Assembly: GCA_014529385.2 (NCBI GenBank)
Contig: CM043953.1
Coordinates: forward strand, 71,089,372 to 71,153,371
From: Adiantum capillus-veneris
Lineage: Eukaryota > Streptophyta > Polypodiopsida > Polypodiales > Pteridaceae
DNA length: 64,000 nucleotides
Direction of reading: 5' to 3'
Shown here: positions 54,341 through 63,384 of the stretch, piece by piece
Layout: each line of letters starts with the position of its first letter
Numbering within the stretch: the stretch's first letter is position 1
Notes under the pieces: generated by a model
The model's database searches: none
Told to the model about the DNA's origin: nothing
Seen by the model: the letters and a program-made list of their open reading frames with translations, nothing else
Made by a program: the position numbers and the translations under genes

Positions 54341-55767
54341 TCTATTCAGGGTGAGTCTTTTGACAGCATGAAGAATCAGTATGCGGATTCCGAGTTTGAT
54401 AAGCATTGGTTGCAGGCTCTTGCTTCCCAAGGGCCAAGTAACTATCTCATTCGTGATGGTTTGTTGTATTTTCGTCAACGTTTATGTGTGTTGCCCTCTC
54501 TCAGGCCAACCATATTGCATGATGCACATGATTCTCTCATGGGTGGGGGGCACAGAGGAATGAACACCACTTTGAAAAAAATTGAAAGATTCTTTTATTG
54601 GCCTAAAATGCGAAAAGATGTGTTTCGTTATGTCACACAATGCACTATATGTCAAAAAGTAAAAGCTCCTCAGGGTAAGCAGCAAGGCCTCTTGCTTCCG
54701 CTACCTATTCGCGATGGACCTTTTCAAGATATTTCTATGGATTTTGTGACTAACCTACCCCCAAGTTTGCATTCAAGGAACACTAAATGTTTGATAATTG
54801 TTGATCGTTTCAGCAAGTTTTGCATGTTGATTCCTTGTAAAGCCACAATTATTGCACAAGATGTAGCACGGTTGCTCATTAAGCATTGGTACCCCCTCTG
54901 TGGTTTGCCAAAATCAATTGTTTCAGATAGGGATGTTAAGTTCACGTCCAATTTTTGGCGCGCACTCTTTGAAAATTTTGGCACTAAGTTGAATTTTTCA
55001 TCAGCTTTTCATCCACAGTCCGATGGTTCATATGTGCATGATCAGCAGTCTCAGTGGGAGCTCTATCTCCCATTGGTTCAGGCTATTTTGAATAACTCTT
55101 TTTCTTTTGCTATTGGTCGAACTCCGTATGAGGCAGCTTTTGGCCATCCGTTCCAGTCACTTTTGACTCGCTTGGTCAGTCAGATGCCTGATGCCAATGC
55201 TGAAAGTCAGTCATTGGATGAGATTTCTGAGAGTGTGAAGCTTCGGCTAAGCAAGGCTCAGGAATCTTGTTCACGGCAGGCTAATAAGCATCGTCAGGAT
55301 GTTTCGATCAAGGAGGAGATTGGGTATATCTAAGAATCATGAAGCAACGTCTTAAGCAAGTTGGAAAGAAGTGTCCCAAGTTGTCTTTTCGTATGTATGG
55401 TCCATTTCCAGTCATTAAAAAGATAAATGAGGTTTCAATGAAATTGCACTTGCCTAACTCATGGTCAATGCACAACGTTTTCCATCTTTCTTGGTTGAAA
55501 GTGTTTCAGGGAACACCTCCAAAGGACATTTCGGAAGAAGAAGAACCGGAGATCATCGATGAAGCTGAAGTCATGGAGCCGGAGCAAGTGTTGTTGCATC
55601 GGTTTCGACATGGTTCGAAGAAGCAAGTGAGACAATACTTTTTGAAGTTCAAGGATCGAGGAACCCACGAAGCGGTGTGGGTCGACGAAGAGTTTTTCAA
55701 GGATTATCCAGAGTTGTTGGCAGACTACAAGGAAGCCATGCAGCTCGGTACCAGTACCTCACTTTAA
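54314..55767 (+). pseudogene. pol: Gypsy-D1 integrase with chromo-like C-terminus
   Basis: 54314-55333 carries the HHCC zinc region (HDAHDSLMGGGHRGM, then CTICQKVK), the first Asp block (ISMDFVTNLPPS) and the second (SIVSDRDVKFTSNFW). The third acid block is cut: HPQSDG runs straight into SYVHDQQSQW, so the catalytic Glu and roughly 15 residues are deleted near 55022-55028. A one-base deletion near 55318 shifts the frame into 55339-55767. That part has MYGPFPVIKKI, an Asp/Glu-rich segment and a chromodomain-like end (RQYFLKF...HEAVWVDEEFF), ending GTSTSL just before the polypurine tract. Confidence 0.95.
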
Positions 55768-55778
55768 AAAGGAGGGGA
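55766..55778 (+). other. Gypsy-D1 polypurine tract
   Basis: AAAAAGGAGGGGA directly before the 3' LTR start. Confidence 0.9.
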
Positions 55779-57045
55779 TGTCACGTGACACATCCAACAC
55801 TATGTGTCCGTGGACAAGCTACAGCATAACAAGGGTTCCGTCAGTCCAGTCAGTCTAGATTAGAAGTGATCTGGCACTTTTGTGAGTCTATTCGTAGACC
55901 GTTCATACCCAGTCACTTAGTGTAGATGCATATCCTCTGGTTGCACACAACATGATCATAAGCATTTCCATCAAAATCCATCAGAATCCTTCCGGGGAAT
56001 TTTCCAGTTCATTTATATATACCTTCATAAGTTCAGAATAGTCTGAACTCACGAATTATAAGAGGGAATAAAGCACTCATAAAACTATAAAAGCAAGGAA
56101 CCAAGAAAAGAAAAGAAAAACAAAAACAAACAAACAGAACAAACTAAATCACTTTGTTTGCTACGAAACAAAACTATTTAAACAAAACATTATTAACTTA
56201 AAAATGTTTTTAGAAAAGGTATGTACTTATTAATTTAAGTGACTTTTGTTGGAAAGTAGGTAGGGCAAATTGGGTAAGATAATATATAAGCAAACCAAGC
56301 TTAGCACTATTTGGTAGATGAGCAAGGAGAACACAGGCCTTCGGCGGCAGGTTTCCCCTTCTCTCTCAGCAAGACTCCCCAACCACTTGGGCGATTTTCC
56401 TCCTACAGGCTCCCTAGCGTTTTTCCTCACCACCACTTGGCGTTTTCAGCAGACACACCATCACCAAGTACAAGCAGTCACCATAGCCTAGCGTTTCCAG
56501 ATACCCCGATCGCCTAGCATACCTTAGCGTTTTCAGCACCAAGACGCAGCAGAAAATCAGCGTTTTCAACAGCCCTAATCAGCGTTTTTTTCAGAAGCAG
56601 AAATCAGCCCCGAATTCAGCATTTTGAATCGCAACAGATTTCAGCCTTGAGCGTTTTTGGACAGCAGATACATACTTTCAGTTTTCAGCCCTAGCATTGA
56701 CCTCGTCACCCCCGTCGACGACACCGACATAGTCTAGACTTGCATCAGTCACATGCATCATCATTGTACCAGTTTGTGCAATCAATAGTAGACCACTCTC
56801 GCCGACGAGAGTGGGGCCTTCAGAGGAGGGTTTTACAACGTCTCTGGTGTCGTATCTCTCTTCTCTCTCTATCTCTCAGTCTCATACACTTGCACGCACA
56901 GTGTCCACTCACTTTATTCGTGATCATTGCACTCTCTCCTTAAAGTCGGAAGGCTCTCCCTTCCATAAGAACAAAAAGGAACCTTGAGCACATTATGGAC
57001 CACTCATCTTGAGAAAAAACAACATTCATTCCGCTGCACCTTACA
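55779..57045 (+). repeat. Gypsy-D1 3' LTR
   Basis: 1267 bp with the same ends as the 5' LTR. It is longer because of a ~210-bp insertion at 56016-56225. TATATAAG is at 56283-56290 and the leader hairpin at 56793-56814. Confidence 0.95.
56016..56225. mobile_element. Possible small insertion (MITE-like) in D1 3' LTR
   Basis: Absent from the D1 5' LTR and both D2 LTRs. The ends are imperfect inverted repeats (TATATACCTT and complement of AAGGTATGTA). It holds a small hairpin (GTTCAGA/TCTGAAC, 56031-56048) and A-rich sequence. It replaces about 25 bp of LTR sequence rather than leaving a clean TSD, so its nature is uncertain. Confidence 0.45.
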
Positions 57046-57559
57046 GTCACTAATCACATTATGCATACTACCAGAATCAAACAAGATCATAATGTGTTGA
57101 CTATTCACATGACCATAACACTACATGAGATGTATATGATCATTAGAAACTTGGGACACATTAGTGTTCTCACTAATTGCATTAACCGACAAGGTGGATT
57201 CCGTGGGTTCTTTTGTGGGTTATTTGGGTACTTTCTTAGGACAAACTCTTTTTATGTGACCTTTAGTGTGACATTCAAAACATCTTCCTTTCTTTTCATA
57301 TTCAATACGTTCTTCAAGACTTAACCATCCTCCTACTACTCCTTGAGCATATTTCTCATCAGGTCTCAACTTAGGCGTTTCTTGAGTTTTAGTCTTTTCT
57401 TTACTATCAATGTGAGAGTTTTGTGCTCTAGGTGTAGAGGAATATTGAGAAGAGCAAGAATTACCGTTGCTCTTACCATTCGGTTGGGTCTGAGGAGTAC
57501 TTGACTTGTTCTCTTCGGCTTACCTTTGCTGTGCTTCATTTCTTGTGCTAGAGTAATTC
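57046..57559 (-). pseudogene. gag: Gypsy-D0 gag end and protease start
   Basis: Minus strand between the D1 and D2 insertions. Reading down from 57559: LAQEMKHSKGKPK (gag core end, matching D1 and D2), a linker, a zinc-knuckle region (CHTKGHIKRVCPK-like), and the protease entry up to SGSMHNVIS at 57051. The next residues are on the far side of D1 at 49207. Several frame changes. Confidence 0.9.
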
Positions 57560-57896
57560 TGTCACGTGACACATCCAACCCTATATGTCCGTGGACAAGC
57601 TACAGCATGACCAGGGTTCAGTCAGTCCAGTCAGTCTAGATTAGAAGTGATCTGGCACTTTTGTGAGTCTATTCGTAGACCGTGCATGCCCAGTCACTTA
57701 GTTTAGAGGATATGGTCACTTAGTTTAGATGCATATCCTCTGGTTGCGCACAGCATGATCATAAGCATTCCCATCAAAATCCTTCAGGGGAATTTTCTAG
57801 TGCATTTAGCCTATTTTACCTATTTTTGACATTTTTCACTTATTATTTTTAAGTGACTTTTGTTGGAAAGTAGGTAGGGCAAATTGAGTAAGTTTG

Positions 57897-57904
57897 TATA
57901 TAAG
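57897..57904 (+). promoter_or_regulatory. TATA box of D2 5' LTR
   Basis: TATATAAG followed by CAAACCTA, conserved in the 3' LTR at 62503-62510. Confidence 0.7.
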
Positions 57905-58534
57905 CAAACCTATACTAGCACTAAATGGCAGAAGAGGCAACAGGAGCCAACCTCAGCAAGCAACTTCTCAAGCAAGACCTTGGCGGTTTTCCCCTCCAAG
58001 CAAGAAGAACCATCCCCCATTGGCATTTTCTCCAGCAAGTAGTCACCGTCAGCAAGTCCTTGCCCTAGCATTTTGCATCACCATCGTCGCAAGAAGCAAG
58101 CCTTGCCCTAGCGTTTTGCATCAGCAACCATCGTCAATAGAAGCTCAGCAACCTAGCATTTTTGGAGACCCATACCTAGCGTTTTGACAGTTTTCAGCAT
58201 GGCGTTTTCAGCATTGAAGCACCTGCATATTCAGCCCTAAGGAGAAGCAGATTCAGCCCGTAAAGAGCATCAGATTCAGCCCCAAGAAACCTCAGTTTTC
58301 AGCCCTAAACTTGCAGATTTTTAGCGACAAAGACCTACAGAAACAACCCCCAAAATCAGCGTTTTTGGACTAGCCACAGATTTCAGCCCATAGCATTTTT
58401 GGACGGCAGATAAAAGATTGCAGATTTCAGCCCTTAGGTCGGTCTCGTCATCCCCGTCGTCATCGCCGACATAGCCTAGACTTGCATCAGTCACATGCAT
58501 TCAGTTTGTACCAGTTTGTGCAATCATAAGTAGA

Positions 58535-58556
58535 CCACTCTCGCTGACGGGAGTGG
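58535..58556 (+). promoter_or_regulatory. Conserved leader hairpin (D2 5' LTR)
   Basis: CCACTCTCG paired with CGGGAGTGG; the single difference from D1 gives a wobble pair, and the loop also differs by one base. Confidence 0.55.
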
Positions 58557-58789
58557 GGCCTTCGGAGGAGGGTTTTACAACGTCTCTAGTGTCATATCTC
58601 TCTTCTCTCTCTATCTCTCAGTCTCATACACTTGCACGCACAATGTCCATTCACTTTGTTTGTGATCATAGCATTCTCTCATTAAGAACGGAAGACTCTC
58701 CCTTCCATAAGAACAAAAGGAACCTTGAGCATAGTTCGGAGCACTCATGTTGAGCAAAGCGCAAACATTCATTCCGCTGCACCTAACAT

Positions 58790-58806
58790 TGGTATCAGAG
58801 CTTTGG
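58790..58806 (+). other. Gypsy-D2 primer binding site
   Basis: TGGTATCAGAGCTTTGG, an intact initiator-Met complement, one base after the LTR. The leader 58807-59232 holds no gene. Confidence 0.95.
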
Positions 58807-59232
58807 CAGTGTTCCATATCACTCAAGGAAAGAACCACAAGAATCAAAAGAATTTTTTTTGCTTGTTGCGGTCGCACGAACCCAAGTTCGCTTGGGCGTG
58901 TCGATTCCTAATCGTGTTTTGAAGAGTGACGGGAATCCCAAGAAAGAAGGGCTTGTCCAACCTCCCTTTGTGTCTCTTTTCACTCATTAAGAGTGGACCG
59001 TGCACTTAGCGGTCGGCCAATCGACGTGAGGTGGGAAAAAGCAACCTTGGTGTGAGCGCAAGGCCGCCAAGGGGTACGCCCGCGGAAAGGAGTAGAACTC
59101 GGGTGAAGAGAAGATCCTTCTCAAACACGATTTGCAAGCGAAAGAAAACCTCAAGACCCTCAAGCACCCAAGAACCCAAGACCCTCAAGAACCCAAGTTC
59201 CTCGTGAACTTAAGAACCAAAGATCATAGTGC

Positions 59233-60610
59233 ATGGTCGTCAACCGAAGCGGAATGGATACTTCGCATACAGGTGATGAGCATGAGAGAGGCGACGAAGA
59301 ATTTTCCCCACCAAGAGATTTTTCCGACCCTCCCTCTTCGCCATCTACGCCACAAAATGTACCAAACCCTATGGAGACAATGGTCAAGCAGATGATGGAC
59401 ATGATGGCCAAACAAGAAGAGACTCGCATTGCCTTGGAACGCGAAACCGACGAACGAAAAGAAAGAAAAGAACAAAGAAAGGAGGAAGCGGCAGCAAGAC
59501 GTGCGATCTGGGAGGCCGAGCGTGAGGCTCAAAGAGAACTACGTACTCAAGGATTGGTTTGACAAGTACTTGCCTCGAAGTCCGAACCAGCCAAAGATCG
59601 TAGGAGTTCCTCAAGTGGCGCAAGCCACGATGCGGAATCCAACAACCCAGTCACATAGAAGTTGACTTTCAGTAAGTATGATGGTAAGATGGATGCTACG
59701 GCTATTCATTCTTGGTTGCATCAATTTAATGCTTATTTTGCGACAACTAAGAAGAAAGGAAATAGCAAAGTTTTGACGGCAGCCATGTACCTTGCCGGTG
59801 ATGCCATCAATTGGTACCACGCATGGCAAGAGGCACAGTTAGCCGCGCCACCTAGAGGAAGCCGACGAATTCACGTCCCTTTCCTTTAATTGGGCTGATT
59901 TCCAAGACAAGCTCAACGCGCGGTTTATGCCACCTCAGTACCTCGCACGATTGAAGGATGATTGGCGCGCTCTCAAGCAAAATGGTATGCCGGTTATATC
60001 TTTTTCTAATCGTGTTTTGCAGTTAGGTACCCAATTACGCAAGTCGGATAATGAATGCAAAGAGGCATTCCTTTATGGATTGGACGAGTATATCAAGTAC
60101 GATGTCAAGGTACTCCATCCAATCGATCTCAACAAGGCAGTAGCGATTGCTCTCGCACAAGAGATGAAGCACAACAAGGGAAAGCCTCAAGGGAACAAGA
60201 CTTCCACAAGTACATCGCAAACTTCTCAGAATCCTCAGAACAATAAGAATGGTAAGAATGGTAACTCTTCTGACCAATCTTCCAACAGTCTCTCAGAAAA
60301 GAATTCTTCCAATGAATCTAAGGGTAAGGCTAACACAATTGCTAAACCTAAGCTTACTCCATATGAAAAGGTAGCACAAGGAATTGTAGGAGGATACATC
60401 ACATCGGAAGAGCAAAGCACTTATTCTAAGGAAGGTCGTTGTTTTCATTGTCACATTAAGGGTCACATAAAAAGAACATGTCCTAAGCTTGAATCGAATG
60501 AATCTAAAGAAACCACAGAACCCACTTCCTCTGTCAATGCAATTACTGACAACACGAGTGTGCCCCAAGTTTCTCTTGACCCTCCCATTGATGATTCTCT
60601 CATTAAATGT
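59233..60610 (+). pseudogene. gag: Gypsy-D2 gag
   Basis: Start MVVNRSGMDTSHTG at 59233. The charged helical region is shorter than in D1. Nonsense codons lie at 59560-59562 (TGA where D1 has CGA) and 59657-59659 (TAG where D1 has GAG). The gag core runs KYDGKMDATAIHSWLHQFNA. An extra C near 59848 shifts the frame, then LKQNGMPVISFSNRV and LGTQLRKSDNE. The linker is Asn/Ser-rich. The zinc knuckle CFHCHIKGHIKRTC (about 60441-60482) is intact, unlike D1. The frame continues into protease. Confidence 0.9.
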
Positions 60611-60907
60611 TATAGTCAGGTGTCGGGGCAACGTTTTGTCATATTGTTTGACCCAGGTAGTATGCATGATGTGATCAGTCCCTCTCTTGTTGAGAGAGCC
60701 CGCTTAGAAGTTAATCAGAAATCTCCTCTCGAGGTCTCTGGCTTTGTTCCCGGTATGGACTCTCTCATCACGCAGGAGTGTCTTGGTGTGTTGTTTACAA
60801 TTCAACAAGCTGCCTTTACTAGAAGATTTTTTGTCTCTCCTCTCTCAGGATGTGATATGATTTTGGGCATTCGATGGTTTCGTGATCTTAACCCTCTCAT
60901 TAATTGA
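60611..60907 (+). pseudogene. pol: Gypsy-D2 protease
   Basis: FVILFDPGSMHDVISPSL active-site block (Asp-Pro-Gly, as in D1), then SGFVPGMDSLITQECL and CDMILGIRWFRDLNP. A TGA at 60905-60907 replaces the Trp codon found in D1. The same frame continues open beyond it into the D2-specific region. Confidence 0.9.
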
Positions 60908-61996
60908 GAGGCTAACACTTTCACTCTCTATGCCAAAAGTGATTCTCCCATTGTCATTCGTAGAGAGGACATTGTTCATTCTCCCTCTCTCATTGCTAAT
61001 ATGCAGGACAAGATTGAAAGGATTCGGGAAACGGAGACTCTCTCAGTCTCTTCTTCTCCAAAGCATGACACACAGGATTTGCATGATTATGAGAAGCTTG
61101 ATGATGATTTGGATGACAATGACAAGCATGATGATTTGGATGTTAATGATGAGCATGATGATTTGCATGATCAAGATGTGATTTCTCACAAGCATGATGA
61201 TTTGCATTATCGAGATGTGATTTCTCACAAGCATTATGAGTTGCATGAAGATGATGTGATTGTTCACAAGGATGATGTGTTAGTTGATACTTTCTCTAGT
61301 GAAGCTAACCTCATTGCAGATTCGATCAGTCATGAAGAATCGATCTTGGCTCTCGAGCCTAGGTCCAAAGAACCCCTTCAGGAAGAACCGATCTTGGCTC
61401 TCGAGCCTAGGTCCCAAGCACCATTACAGGAAGTACTATGTGTTCGCATGATTGGTCAATACGCATTGTACGAGTGTTTCATTCGTGATCGTTTCCTGTA
61501 TTTTAGTCAGTGTCTTTATGTGATCCCTTTTCATAGGCATGACATATTGTACGGTGGGCATGTTTCACTCATGAAAGAGCACAAATGTATGCGGATTTTT
61601 CATGAAAAGCTGAAAAGTATGAATTCAAGGAAGTCACATTCCATGTCTCTTCCTTGGCATGACATATTCATAGAACGAGCACACGAAAATATGAAAACCA
61701 AGCATGGGCATTTCCATTGTGAATTGCCACAGTTGATTGCTTTAGATCATAAGAGAAAGATTCGATCTCATTGTTTGCGTGTGTGTGGTGAACGATTTGG
61801 CACTCCGTCTCTTTGTTCATCTACATTGCATGCACAGTCTTTGAGGAAGACAAGATTTTTTCCAGTCACTTTACATGGAATAGGTATATTCATGGTTTTG
61901 TGTTGGAAACGGTTTCAGGAATTTTCAGCCATGGAGATTCTTGAAGAAGAAAGAAGCATGACTCTAGACGAGGTTGAAGCATCGAAGGAGCTATAG
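60908..61996 (+). CDS. D2-specific Asp/His-rich region fused to integrase-like remnants
   Basis: Open for about 363 codons in the gag-protease frame, ending TAG at 61994-61996. The first ~30 codons still match the post-protease segment of D1. Next is an Asp/His/Leu-rich stretch (61068-61290) with a 13-residue unit repeated about three times (DDLHDQDVISHKH, DDLHYRDVISHKH, a weaker third). Then a 16-residue unit occurs twice (61333-61428, core ILALEPRS). From about 61440 the sequence resembles the D1 integrase lead-in (FIRDRFLYFSQCLYVIPF versus LIRDGLLYFRQRLCVLPS), without the zinc residues or catalytic acids. No RT motif is present. Function unknown; His/Asp repeats could bind metal or act as a flexible spacer, which is speculation. 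Confidence 0.65.
   Translation, partial: EANTFTLYAKSDSPIVIRREDIVHSPSLIANMQDKIERIRETETLSVSSSPKHDTQDLHDYEKLDDDLDDNDKHDDLDVNDEHDDLHDQDVISHKHDDLHYRDVISHKHYELHEDDVIVHKDDVLVDTFSSEANLIADSISHEESILALEPRSKEPLQEEPILALEPRSQAPLQEVLCVRMIGQYALYECFIRDRFLYFSQCLYVIPFHRHDILYGGHVSLMKEHKCMRIFHEKLKSMNSRKSHSMSLPWHDIFIERAHENMKTKHGHFHCELPQLIALDHKRKIRSHCLRVCGERFGTPSLCSSTLHAQSLRKTRFFPVTLHGIGIFMVLCWKRFQEFSAMEILEEERSMTLDEVEASKEL
61068..61290 (+). repeat. 39-bp in-frame repeats (Asp/His-rich)
   Basis: GATGATTTGCATGATC-type units in tandem, two nearly identical (about 61156-61194 and 61195-61233) with decayed units on both sides. Confidence 0.85.
61333..61428 (+). repeat. 48-bp x2 in-frame tandem repeat
   Basis: Two copies sharing ATCTTGGCTCTCGAGCCTAG; 16 codons each. 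Confidence 0.85.
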
Positions 61997-62176
61997 AAGA
62001 CTTTGTGTCGCTTTCGGCGCAGCCCAAAGAAGCAAGCGTTGCAGACCTTTATGAAGTTCAAGTACCGCACGACCCACACATCAGAGTGGGCCGGCGAAGA
62101 GTTCCTTCCAGGATTCCGGATGTCACTGGCCATCTCCCTCGACGCCATACAGTTCGGTACCAGTACCTCACTTTGA
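61997..62176 (+). pseudogene. pol: D2 chromo-like C-terminal remnant
   Basis: After the stop at 61996, the same frame reads CRFRRSPKKQALQTFMKFKY and ends GTSTSL at the polypurine tract. This parallels the D1 pol end (HRFRHGSKKQVRQYFLKFKD...GTSTSL). It shows D2 descends from a D1-like element. Confidence 0.8.
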
Positions 62177-62187
62177 AAAGGAGGGGA
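62174..62187 (+). other. Gypsy-D2 polypurine tract
   Basis: GAAAAGGAGGGGA immediately before the 3' LTR. Confidence 0.9.
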
Positions 62188-63384
62188 TGTCACGTGACAC
62201 ATCCAACCCTATGTGTCTGTGGACAAGCTACAACATGACCAGGGTTCAGTCAATCCAGTTAGTCTAGATTAGAAGTGATCTGGCACTTTTGTGAGTCTAT
62301 TCGTAGATAGTGCATGCCCAGTCACTTAGTTTAGATGCATATCCTCTGGTTGCACACAGCATGATCATAAGCATTCCCATCAGAATCCTTCAGGGGAATT
62401 TTCTAGTGTATTTAGCCTATTTTACCTATTTTTGACATTTTTCACTTATTATTTTTAAGTGACTTTTGTTGGAAAGAAGGTAGGGCAAATTGAGTAAGTT
62501 TGTATATAAGCAAACCTAGACTAGCACTAAATCGAAGAAGAGGCAACAGGAGCCAAGCTCAGCAGGCAACTTCTCAAGCAAGACCTTGGCGGTTTTCCCC
62601 TCCAAGCAAGAAGAACCATCCCCCATTGGCGTTTTCTCCAGCAAGTAGTCACCGTCAGCAAGTCCTTGCCCTAGCGTTTTGCATCAGCATCGTCGCCAGA
62701 ACCAAGCCTTGCCCTAGCCTTTTGCATCAGCAACCATCACCAACAGAAGCTCAGCAGCCTAGCGTTTTTGGAGACCCATACCTAGCGTTTTGACAGTTTT
62801 CAGCATGGCGTTTTCAGCATTGAAGCACTTGCATATTCAGCCCTAAGGAGAAGCAGATTCAGCCCGTAAAGAGCATCAGATTCAGCCCCAAGAAACCTCA
62901 GTTTTCAGCCCTAAACCTGCAGATTTTCAGCGACAAAGACCTACAGAAACAGCCCCCAAAATCAGCGTTTTTGGACTAGCCGCAGATTTCAGCCCATAGC
63001 GTTTTTGGACAGCAGATAAAAGATTGCAAATTCCAGCCCTTAGGTCGGTCTCGTCATCCCCGTCGTCATCGCCGACATAGCCTAGACTTGCATCAGTCAC
63101 ATGCATTCAGTTTGTGCAATCATAAGTAGACCACTCTCGCTGACGAGAGTGGGGCCTTCGGAGGAGGGTTTTACAACGTCTCTGGTGTCGTATCTCTCTT
63201 CTCTCTCTATCTCTCAGTCTCATACACCTGCATGCACAATGTCCATTCACTTTGTTTGTGATCATAGCATTCTCTCATTAAGAACGGAAGGCTCTCCCTT
63301 CCATAAGAACAAAAGGAACCTTGAGCATAGTTCGGAGCACTCATCTTGAGCAAAGCGCAAACATTCATTCCGCTGCACCTAACA
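62188..63384 (+). repeat. Gypsy-D2 3' LTR
   Basis: 1197 bp, TGTCACGTGACA...CACCTAACA. TATATAAG at 62503-62510; leader hairpin at 63131-63152 with a full 9-bp stem. Confidence 0.95.

Larger units (their letters stand above)
49208..57045 (+). mobile_element. Gypsy-D1, full-length Ty3/gypsy element
   Basis: 7838 bp with two LTRs, primer site, gag-protease-RT-RNase H-integrase, polypurine tract and a perfect 5-bp TSD, GTCAC (49203-49207 and 57046-57050). Inserted into the D0 protease on the opposite strand. It carries a MITE in gag, three frameshifts, two nonsense codons and an integrase deletion, so it is not functional as read. Confidence 0.97.
57560..58788 (+). repeat. Gypsy-D2 5' LTR
   Basis: 1229 bp, TGTCACGTGACA...CACCTAACA. 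TATATAAG at 57897-57904 is the likely TATA box. The leader hairpin is at 58535-58556 with one A-to-G change that keeps pairing as a G.U wobble. A short tandem duplication of TCACTTAGTTTAGA lies near 57693-57730. Confidence 0.95.
57560..63384 (+). mobile_element. Gypsy-D2, non-autonomous TR-GAG-like derivative
   Basis: 5825 bp with two D-type LTRs, Met primer site, gag, protease and polypurine tract, but no RT or RNase H and only remnants of integrase. Flanked by AATTC (57555-57559) and GATTC (63385-63389), a TSD with one mismatch; the two flanks join within the D0 gag. In place of RT/RNase H there is a long open Asp/His-rich region. This matches the class called TR-GAG in plants: LTR elements keeping gag but depending on a partner for RT and integrase. 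Confidence 0.9.

Noticed and set aside
61043..61267. Minus-strand Ile/Met-rich frame
   Set aside because: Antisense of the D2 Asp/His repeats; periodic composition explains it.
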